Below are positions 48,113 to 54,682 of a DNA stretch of 54,682 nt, piece by piece. The translations under genes were made by a program, and so were the position numbers. The notes beneath the pieces were generated by a model. It saw nothing but the letters and a program-made list of their open reading frames with translations. It was not told the origin of the DNA and made no database searches. The stretch's first letter is position 1; each line of letters starts with the position of its first letter. Source of the stretch: Gammaproteobacteria bacterium (lineage in GTDB: Bacteria; Pseudomonadota; Gammaproteobacteria; Arenicellales; Arenicellaceae); NCBI GenBank assembly GCA_022447525.1, contig JAKVBA010000001.1, positions 41,571 through 96,252 of the forward strand, given 5' to 3'.

Positions 48113-49666
48113 ATGAGAGCAGCTATGTTAAAAAAATATGCTTTTATTGGTCATAAGCAGTTGATGTGGCTCGCTGGTGCGATGCTGTTGACATTTTTGG
48201 TGTCGGCAGCAACACACCCCATCCTTTCTTGGACTGGCCCCAAAGCAGGCAAACATCGACCACCGAGCGCAGTAATCAAAGGCGATCATGTAGGAAACAT
48301 GGCTTCGGTTTTACGTAAGCATCAAATAGATCAGGCTTTGATAGTAAAAATAGTACCTACCGAGTTAGGCAACTTGCTACAAGTTACCGAGGATAAGAAT
48401 GTTGCTCGACGGTACTTTGATCTCAAAACTGGTGAAGAAATTATCGACTTTGATCAGCATCAGGCAGTTTGGCTGGCCAGATATTACCTAAGCAAAACAA
48501 GCAGTGATGAGATCCGTAAAGTTGATTTCATTACAGAGTTCAACTCAGCTTATCCATGGGTTAATCGACTCTTACCGGTATACAAAGTTCAATTCGCAGA
48601 CCAAGGGAACACAAGTGCATTTATCTATACTGAGCTTAACGCATTAGCAAGTGTCGGCAATGACTACAAGACACGCATGCAAGCGGTGTTTCGAACATTG
48701 CATACCTGGAGTTGGTTGAGTAATTTTGAATCTGCTCGATTGATAATTATGGTCTTGTTGATGAGTACTATCACGCTCATGACGCTAAGCGGAATCGCTT
48801 TGCTAATAATGATTCGAGGGCGCAAAACGATGCCCAGAAGAGTAAAATTTCATAGAGGAATTGCTTATGTTGTTGCTATTCCGATTCTAGGCTTCTGCGT
48901 ATCTGGTTTTTACCATCTTCTAATCTACGGCTTTGTTGACCTTGGCCTACTTGATAAAGAAAGAGGTATGTCATCACCTAAACCAATAAACCTATTGCCA
49001 ATAGTAAATACGCGTGGTGAGTTTGAGCTTGGACAGAACGCTTTGAATCATATTTCCCTGATCGATCATGATGGGCAAATTTATTTACGAGCGAGTGAAG
49101 CCGTAGCTAAAAACAGAAATTCTTCAAAATTGTCATCAGCTGAAAATGACGAACATGCACATCATGCAAAGCCAAGACAGGCGCGGGAACGACGGTACGA
49201 GGGTCAATCCTTTGAGCGCCATGCGATTTACAAAAACCTCTCGACTACCAAATCACATTCAAACCTGAATGATAAAGAAGTGGTCGAGCGTATCGCGACG
49301 AATCACACAGGATTCAAAAGAGAGGAGCTAAGCAGTTCTGAGCTGATAACACGCTTTGGTATGCACTATGACTTTAGAAACAAAAGGCTTCCTGTTTGGC
49401 AAATAAATTTCGACCAGAACGGCGTTAAGCTATTTGTAGACCCCGTTTCTGGTCTGGTAGTCGACAAATTAGTCAATCGAGATCGATATGAGGGTTACTC
49501 TTTTTCGCTACTGCACAAATGGAACTTTTTGACACCGATTACTGGGCGTTTCTGGCGTGATGTACTTGTGGTTATAGTTCTTACGCTTAGCCTGATAATG
49601 ATGATTTTTGGTTTGGCAACCAGCATGAAACGCATAAAGCTTGGGTCGAGCAGTATCAAGGAATGA
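48113..49666 (+). CDS. PepSY-associated transmembrane protein
   Basis: The 517-residue protein has transmembrane helices at about 18-38, 205-232, 246-270 and 480-505 with large periplasmic loops, one histidine-rich (DEHAHHAKPRQ). The PepSY_TM arrangement and the cluster of histidines (HKQLMWLAGAMLLTF, FRTLHTWSWL, VKFHRGIAY, LLHKWNFL) suggest heme-binding, as in inner-membrane ferric-siderophore reductases. Ribosome-binding AGGAG lies just before the ATG, and the gene is only 9 bases from the receptor stop. It probably reduces or releases metal taken up by the receptor. This is inferred from context. Confidence 0.8.
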   Translation: MRAAMLKKYAFIGHKQLMWLAGAMLLTFLVSAATHPILSWTGPKAGKHRPPSAVIKGDHVGNMASVLRKHQIDQALIVKIVPTELGNLLQVTEDKNVARRYFDLKTGEEIIDFDQHQAVWLARYYLSKTSSDEIRKVDFITEFNSAYPWVNRLLPVYKVQFADQGNTSAFIYTELNALASVGNDYKTRMQAVFRTLHTWSWLSNFESARLIIMVLLMSTITLMTLSGIALLIMIRGRKTMPRRVKFHRGIAYVVAIPILGFCVSGFYHLLIYGFVDLGLLDKERGMSSPKPINLLPIVNTRGEFELGQNALNHISLIDHDGQIYLRASEAVAKNRNSSKLSSAENDEHAHHAKPRQARERRYEGQSFERHAIYKNLSTTKSHSNLNDKEVVERIATNHTGFKREELSSSELITRFGMHYDFRNKRLPVWQINFDQNGVKLFVDPVSGLVVDKLVNRDRYEGYSFSLLHKWNFLTPITGRFWRDVLVVIVLTLSLIMMIFGLATSMKRIKLGSSSIKE

Positions 49667-49808
49667 AGGCTGACCTCACTAAATGCTGTGGATTAGCGCT
49701 TTAATCAAGCGGGTCTTACAAGAATGTGATACACAAAACCTAAAGATGTCCCCTTTGACTCACGGAAGAGTTTTCGGGGCCGCGATACTAGCGTAGAGGT
49801 GAACTTGT

Positions 49809-50276
49809 CTATAGGGTCTTTAGGTAAAGCTCACAAACTGCCTCAAGTAGCTCAACCTCTTCGCAAGTAAATCGATTGAGAACTGGGCTATCAATATCGA
49901 ATACTCCGCTCACACTTTTACTTTTAAAGGGCACCACAACTTCAGATTCACTCGCCGCGTCACAAGCTATGTGACCCGGAAACTGATGTACATCAGCAAC
50001 TAGTTGCGTCTTTTGCTCTGCAAACGCCGTGCCACAAACCCCTTTACCTATCGGAATTCGAGTACAGGCCGGCTGACCTGAAAATGGCCCTAAAACCAGC
50101 TCGTCGCCGCGCAAAAAATAGAACCCAACCCAATTAACATTGTCTAGATTGTTATACACAAGTGATGCAAGATTAGCCGCATTTGCTATAGGGTCTGATT
50201 CGCCGCTAATAAGAGCTTGGGCTTGTTTTAGCAGTAACTGATAGGATGAATTCATTGAATTTTTAATACAGATCAA
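49809..50276 (-). CDS. msrC: Free methionine-(R)-sulfoxide reductase (fRMsr, GAF domain)
   Basis: This enzyme reduces free methionine R-sulfoxide. The 155-residue protein is a single GAF domain with NVNWVGFYFLRGDELVLGPF and the cysteine set ACTRIPIGKGVCGTAF and HIACDAASESEVVVP, matching the three redox cysteines of YebR/MsrC. The start is the ATG at 50276, overlapping the murI stop by 4 bases. A second ATG six codons later (MNSSYQ) would also fit the family length. It is last in the ugd-heptose-murI operon. Confidence 0.92.
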   Translation of the reverse strand: MICIKNSMNSSYQLLLKQAQALISGESDPIANAANLASLVYNNLDNVNWVGFYFLRGDELVLGPFSGQPACTRIPIGKGVCGTAFAEQKTQLVADVHQFPGHIACDAASESEVVVPFKSKSVSGVFDIDSPVLNRFTCEEVELLEAVCELYLKTL

Positions 50277-51109
50277 ATTGAAAGTGTTTCTATGCGTCTT
50301 AATTCGTAGTTTTTCAAGTTTCCGATCAATCCTCGTTCGCCTATTTCTTCGGTAAAAACCGCTAAATTACTTTGTAGATGCTGCTCCTCTGAAAATGAAG
50401 TAGGCAGATAATCGTCATGCGTGGAGGACACAGGCGAAGCATAAGAACTAAATAGGGACTCTACTCTCTTTGCTATCGCATCAGCTGAATCAATCAGCAT
50501 TATTGACTTCGCGTGCCTACTCAGTACCGCTTCGATTTCGTTTTTAAGCAATGGAAAATGAGTACAGGCCAAGACCAGTGTATCCAGTGATTCATGTAGC
50601 AAAAAAGGAGTCAAAATCGTCTCTAGTTCATTCAAGTTGACTGATAAACCTTTGAGTTTTTTTTCTGCCAAATCAACTAGGTCGCTTGAGCCGACTTTAA
50701 TGACAACACAGTCGTGTGCAAACTCTTCAATTAAACCCTCTGTATAACTTCGTGAAATAGTAGCGGGTGTGGCCAACAATCCAATCACTTTCGACTTTGA
50801 GGTTGCTGCCGCAGGTTTAATCGCTGGTACGACTCCGACTATCGGCAGTTGGTGATTTGACCTTAGAACTGGCAAGCAAACGGTGCTCGCTGTGTTACAA
50901 GCGATGATAAGCACATCCGGTTGGTATTTTGTAACGATACTGTAAGCCACCTTCTGACAACGATTCAAGAGCTCGTCCTCGGACTTTGTACCATATGGAT
51001 AACCAGCGTTATCGCTTACAAATATGTATTGAGACTGCGGCATCCTATCAGCGAGCGCTCGCAGAATACTTAAGCCGCCTACACCGGAGTCGTATATTGC
51101 TACCTTCAT
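50273..51109 (-). CDS. murI: Glutamate racemase (MurI)
   Basis: MurI makes D-glutamate for peptidoglycan. The 278-residue protein has YDSGVGGLSIL with Asp7 and Ser8, PYGTKSEDEL, the first catalytic cysteine in IACNTAST near residue 70, and the second in LACTHFPLL near 182. It follows hldD by 35 bases and overlaps msrC by 4, placing it in an envelope-biosynthesis operon. Confidence 0.96.
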   Translation of the reverse strand: MKVAIYDSGVGGLSILRALADRMPQSQYIFVSDNAGYPYGTKSEDELLNRCQKVAYSIVTKYQPDVLIIACNTASTVCLPVLRSNHQLPIVGVVPAIKPAAATSKSKVIGLLATPATISRSYTEGLIEEFAHDCVVIKVGSSDLVDLAEKKLKGLSVNLNELETILTPFLLHESLDTLVLACTHFPLLKNEIEAVLSRHAKSIMLIDSADAIAKRVESLFSSYASPVSSTHDDYLPTSFSEEQHLQSNLAVFTEEIGERGLIGNLKNYELRRIETLSI

Positions 51110-51144
51110 CAGTAGACCGTCAATAGCGCTAGAGTTAGAGTCGT

Positions 51145-52128
51145 TTATCTCTCAGCTTCAAGCTGCTCTACATAGGCTTTAACACCCTCTTCAACTTTAG
51201 CGAAGCTTTTGGTGTACTCGCCAGCAACGGTCAAATTGTTTAAGTCAGCCTTTGTATAACTTTGATACTTACCGATTAGTGCTTGGGGAAACTCTATATA
51301 CTGTATTTTGCCCTCAGAGACCCAGTCTGATGTGGTCTTTTGAACTCCTTCAAGGGTATTCAATACAGCAGTCGCTACATCATTAAAGCTCTGAGCTCTA
51401 CCTGTACCTACGTTAAATACTCCATTGACTTCAGGATGCTCTAGAAAATGAAGATTAACGTCGACCACATCCTCTACCCACACAAAATCTCTCAACTGCT
51501 CGCCATCGGCATAACCTCCGCTCCCCGCGAACAACTTTACAAAGCCTTGATCGTGATACTGATTGAAAAAGTGATATGCCACAGAAGCCATCCGACCTTT
51601 GTGTTCTTCACCTTTGCCGTAGACGTTAAAGTATCTCAATCCAACAACTTGCGAGTTTGCGCCAGCATTATTCTTTCTTAGATAGCGATCAAAGAGTAAC
51701 TTGGAATAAGCGTAAGCATTTAAAGCTTGTTCGTGCTCAGGCTTCTCTATAAAAGTCTCGCCACCCCCGTAAACTGAGGCAGAAGATGCGTAAATGTAAG
51801 GAATTTCATGTTCCCTGCAGTAATTAAACAGAGACTTTGAGTATTCATAGTTCGTTTGCATTATAAAACGACCATCCGACTCCATCGTGTCAGAGCAAGC
51901 TCCTTGATGAAATATAGCTTTAAGTCCGCCAAATTCCATGCCACGCTGAATCAGGCTAATGAACTCGTCCTTGTCCATATAATCTTCGATATCGCAATGC
52001 TCAATATTTCGAACCTTATTACCGTCGCTAAGATCATCAACAACTAAGATGTTGTTTAAACCTCGCTTATTGAGCCCTTTTACAATATTAGAGCCGATGA
52101 ATCCGGCACCGCCAGTCACAATAATCAT
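51145..52128 (-). CDS. hldD: ADP-L-glycero-D-manno-heptose 6-epimerase (HldD)
   Basis: HldD makes the ADP-heptose used for the LPS inner core. The 327-residue SDR enzyme has the NAD motif GGAGFIGSNIV (6-16), HQGACSDTMESDG, the catalytic region SSASVYGG with YAYSK (about 140), and ERGRM-type LRYFNVYGKGEEHKGRM. It is 112 bases downstream of the heptose kinase gene, in which no strong terminator is seen, and upstream of murI. Confidence 0.97.
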   Translation of the reverse strand: MIIVTGGAGFIGSNIVKGLNKRGLNNILVVDDLSDGNKVRNIEHCDIEDYMDKDEFISLIQRGMEFGGLKAIFHQGACSDTMESDGRFIMQTNYEYSKSLFNYCREHEIPYIYASSASVYGGGETFIEKPEHEQALNAYAYSKLLFDRYLRKNNAGANSQVVGLRYFNVYGKGEEHKGRMASVAYHFFNQYHDQGFVKLFAGSGGYADGEQLRDFVWVEDVVDVNLHFLEHPEVNGVFNVGTGRAQSFNDVATAVLNTLEGVQKTTSDWVSEGKIQYIEFPQALIGKYQSYTKADLNNLTVAGEYTKSFAKVEEGVKAYVEQLEAER

Positions 52129-52240
52129 AAAAAACCTTTCAAATATTTAGTCTAAGATCTTTGTGTTAGAGTACGTTTATTGCATAACAAGCGTACTTTA
52201 TACACGTGATCTCATTCTTCCAGCAAAATCGTATTGTAAT

Positions 52241-53188
52241 TTAAGATTCAGCTAATTTTTCAATTACTTCGTCAATTGTAGCGGTTGCTGTACCCAATTT
52301 TCCGACCACGATTCCGGCCACTGCATTGGCCAGGGTAAGCTTTTGCTGCTCTGAGTAACCTCCCACCGAGGTTAGAGCCATCATCGAAATAACAGTATCT
52401 CCGGCGCCACTCACATCGTAAACTTCAAGAGCTGTAGCAGGTGAGTTTAATTGCTCTTGTTGACCAAAAAACAAACTCATACCTTTCTCACTGCGTGTCA
52501 CAAGTAGAAACTCTAGATCTAAATCCTCGCGCAATTTATGTGCCTTGGTAACAAACTCCTGTTCTGATTGGCTCGTCCCAACAACCGCTTCGAACTCTTT
52601 CATATTTGGGGTAATAAGCGTGGCGCCTCGATATTTAGAATAATCATCGCCCTTTGGATCAATAATAACTGGAACACCACTATCCTTAGCAATCTGAATC
52701 ATTTTAGCCACATGTCTCAAACCGCCCTTGCCATAATCTGATAACACGGCTACATCGGCTCGTTGAATAGATCTTTCAAATCCATCCAAACACTGTGCCA
52801 ACACTTCGTCGCTGGGGGACTGATCAAAATCTGCTCTTAAAAGTTGTTGGTTTTGCGCCACCATTCTAAGTTTAACAATGGTTTTGAGACTTGGGTCTAT
52901 TGTCAGCGAGCTCACAGCACCATACCGATCTAAAATCGCCTTGACCTCTCTGCCAGCCTCATCATCACCAACAACTGATAAAAGCTCACACTCGGCGCCA
53001 AGCGACAGTAAATTGTTTGCCACATTAGCTGCTCCGCCAGCACGAGTTTCCTCTTTTTTAACAGATAAAACAGGAACTGGCGCTTCAGGCGAGATTCGAT
53101 CTACTGCGCCAAACCAGTAGCGATCTAACATCACGTCACCCACTACCAAGGCTTTTACATTACTAAACTGTGATTGCTGAAGTTTCAT
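52241..53188 (-). CDS. rfaE1: D-glycero-beta-D-manno-heptose-7-phosphate kinase (RfaE domain I)
   Basis: The 315-residue PfkB-family kinase starts VKALVVGDVMLDRYWFGAVD, followed by RISPEAPVPVL, GGAANVANNLLSLG and the C-terminal ATP site VYDVSGAGDTVIS. This is the kinase half of HldE. The fused cytidylyltransferase (RfaE domain II) usual in enteric bacteria is missing: the protein ends at EKLAES. A separate hldC (rfaE2) would be needed elsewhere in the genome. It lies 18 bases after ugd and before hldD. Confidence 0.93.
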   Translation of the reverse strand: MKLQQSQFSNVKALVVGDVMLDRYWFGAVDRISPEAPVPVLSVKKEETRAGGAANVANNLLSLGAECELLSVVGDDEAGREVKAILDRYGAVSSLTIDPSLKTIVKLRMVAQNQQLLRADFDQSPSDEVLAQCLDGFERSIQRADVAVLSDYGKGGLRHVAKMIQIAKDSGVPVIIDPKGDDYSKYRGATLITPNMKEFEAVVGTSQSEQEFVTKAHKLREDLDLEFLLVTRSEKGMSLFFGQQEQLNSPATALEVYDVSGAGDTVISMMALTSVGGYSEQQKLTLANAVAGIVVGKLGTATATIDEVIEKLAES

Positions 53189-53206
53189 ATGGTTTCTTGA
53201 TTAGAA

Positions 53207-54562
53207 TCACTCTGAGTGCTTGAGCATACTCTGCTCATTTGAGCGCCCGATACCAAGGTATTCAATGCCTATCTCCTTGAGCGCCGCGGGATCGTAGATA
53301 TTTCTTCCATCGAAGATAACTTTTTCATTTAACTGGTTTTTCAAACGCTCAAAGTTCGGGCTACGAAAAGTTTTCCACTCGGTAACAATAATTAATGCGT
53401 CAGACGACTCCGAGGCTGCGTACATATCATCGGCAAATTCTATTTTTTCAATGCAATCAGCGAGCATATGTCTTGCTTCTTCTTTGGCAACAGGGTCATA
53501 GGCTTTTATTTTGGCGCCCAATTCAACAAGGCCCTTAATAATTACCACGCTGGGAGCCTCTCTCATATCGTCTGTGTTAGGTTTGAAAGCAAGCCCCCAT
53601 ACCGAAAACGTTTTACCCTCTAAATCGTGACCAAAACGCTTTTTGATTTTATCTAAAAGGACATACTTTTGATCTTGATTGACATCCTCGACCGCTTGCA
53701 AAATTCGTGCGTCGTAACCATGTTCCTTGGCGGTACGATGAAGTGCTTGGACGTCTTTTGGAAAACAGGAACCTCCGTAGCCGCAGCCAGGGTAAATAAA
53801 GTGATAGCCAATTCTTGGATCGGAGCCTATACCTTGGCGCACTAACTCAACGTCTGCACCCAAACGCTCAGCTAGATTTGAAAGCTCATTCATAAACGAA
53901 ATTTTAGTTGCCAACATAGCGTTCGCGGCATACTTAGTTAACTCGGCAGAGGGTATATCCATCACGATCAATCGTTCATGATTTCTATTAAAGGGCGCAT
54001 ATAGTTGACGCATCAAGCCCACTGCTCTCTCATCGTCAGCACCAACCACTACTCGATCGGGCTTCATAAAATCGTCAATCGCTGCGCCTTCCTTCAAGAA
54101 CTCAGGATTCGAGGCAACGCTAAAATCGACCTCAATTTGTCTGCTATCAAGCTCTTTTTTGATGGCTGCTTTAACCTTGGCCGCTGTTCCAACTGGAACA
54201 GTCGACTTAGTCACAACAAGACGATAATCGCTCAACTCTCTACCTATTGCGCTTGCCACCGCCAAGACATGAGATAGATCAGCCGACCCATCTTCATCAG
54301 GCGGAGTTCCAACAGCGATAAAAATAACTTCTGCGTGATCAACCGCTGCTTGAATATCAGTGGTAAATTTAAGGCGATTTTGCTCAACGTTTTGAGATAC
54401 AAGCTTCTTTAAGCCAGGCTCATAAATTGGTATCTCACCACCAAGCAACATATCTATTTTTCGTTGATCTTTATCAACACAGAGCACTTCGTTACCGACA
54501 TCTGCAAAACATGTGCCAGTCACCAATCCGACGTAACCTGTTCCTACAATTGATATTTTCAT
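53207..54562 (-). CDS. ugd: UDP-glucose 6-dehydrogenase
   Basis: This NAD-dependent enzyme oxidises UDP-glucose to UDP-glucuronate for exopolysaccharide or LPS sugars. The 451-residue protein has [15 protein letters not shown] near the N terminus, [17 protein letters not shown], the EFLKEG region, and catalytic cysteine in [13 protein letters not shown] near residue 264. The C-terminal domain has [17 protein letters not shown]. It heads the leftward run ugd-rfaE1-hldD-murI-msrC. Over the last 120 bases of the window, upstream of its ATG, no promoter is clear by eye. Confidence 0.95.
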   Translation of the reverse strand: MKISIVGTGYVGLVTGTCFADVGNEVLCVDKDQRKIDMLLGGEIPIYEPGLKKLVSQNVEQNRLKFTTDIQAAVDHAEVIFIAVGTPPDEDGSADLSHVLAVASAIGRELSDYRLVVTKSTVPVGTAAKVKAAIKKELDSRQIEVDFSVASNPEFLKEGAAIDDFMKPDRVVVGADDERAVGLMRQLYAPFNRNHERLIVMDIPSAELTKYAANAMLATKISFMNELSNLAERLGADVELVRQGIGSDPRIGYHFIYPGCGYGGSCFPKDVQALHRTAKEHGYDARILQAVEDVNQDQKYVLLDKIKKRFGHDLEGKTFSVWGLAFKPNTDDMREAPSVVIIKGLVELGAKIKAYDPVAKEEARHMLADCIEKIEFADDMYAASESSDALIIVTEWKTFRSPNFERLKNQLNEKVIFDGRNIYDPAALKEIGIEYLGIGRSNEQSMLKHSE

Positions 54563-54682
54563 GTTGATTTATAGGTGTTTGATCGATTCGTTGTAAAACT
54601 TTGAACCTGAAGCTAAATTTTAGAGCGCAATAATAGTCTATTGATGCCGCTTAGTCACAAAAAATGGATGTAAAAGGCCGCC

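Overview
The window reads as a chromosomal segment of a Gram-negative, probably marine, heterotrophic gammaproteobacterium. The evidence is ADP-heptose (LPS core) synthesis genes, a TonB-dependent receptor, grpE-dnaK-dnaJ behind a heat-shock-type promoter, HflD, serB with duplicated ACT domains, acnD-prpF, and lepB-lepA beside nadB. Base composition looks moderately low in GC by eye, and 36.7-40.2 kb looks AT-richer than the rest. No rRNA, tRNA or CRISPR was seen. The genus cannot be fixed from the sequence alone.

Layout. 0-5 kb: lepA-lepB (leftward, lepB cut by the window edge), divergent from nadB, then a LysR regulator. 5-9.2 kb: grpE-dnaK-dnaJ, leftward, with a near-consensus sigma-32 promoter and a hairpin between dnaK and dnaJ. 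9.3-13 kb: an HdfR-like LysR regulator, a 71-residue protein, and a leftward operon of esterase, ECF sigma factor and DUF3379 membrane protein. 13-15.1 kb: a TSUP permease and bioA. 15.2-20.6 kb: a long leftward run (Gfo/Idh/MocA oxidoreductase, DUF192, S9 peptidase, hflD, cinA). 20.9-22.1 kb: serB. 22.3-26.1 kb: acnD-prpF of the 2-methylcitrate cycle. 26.2-29.8 kb: a DHH phosphoesterase, then TetR-cysC-sat. 29.9-31.5 kb: a DUF2505 protein and a crotonase.

31.5-40.2 kb is the accessory core. It holds a giant signalling gene with two class III cyclase domains, a P-loop ATPase and a helical repeat tail. This is the architecture of animal soluble adenylyl cyclase (ADCY10), here split by a one-base frameshift. 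Around it are a class B3 metallo-beta-lactamase, an IS3-type transposase remnant, an unknown membrane protein, a class D beta-lactamase and a broken class C-like serine hydrolase. Three unrelated or distantly related beta-lactamase types thus lie within about 4 kb of decaying sequence.

40.2-45.3 kb returns to core genes (ssb, YajR-like MFS, divergent uvrA). 45.4-49.7 kb carries a DUF2946 protein, a TonB-dependent receptor and a PepSY membrane protein, probably a metal or siderophore uptake unit. 49.8-54.6 kb is a leftward envelope operon: ugd, a kinase-only heptose gene, hldD, murI and msrC.

All functional calls are made by reading translated motifs. No database search was run.
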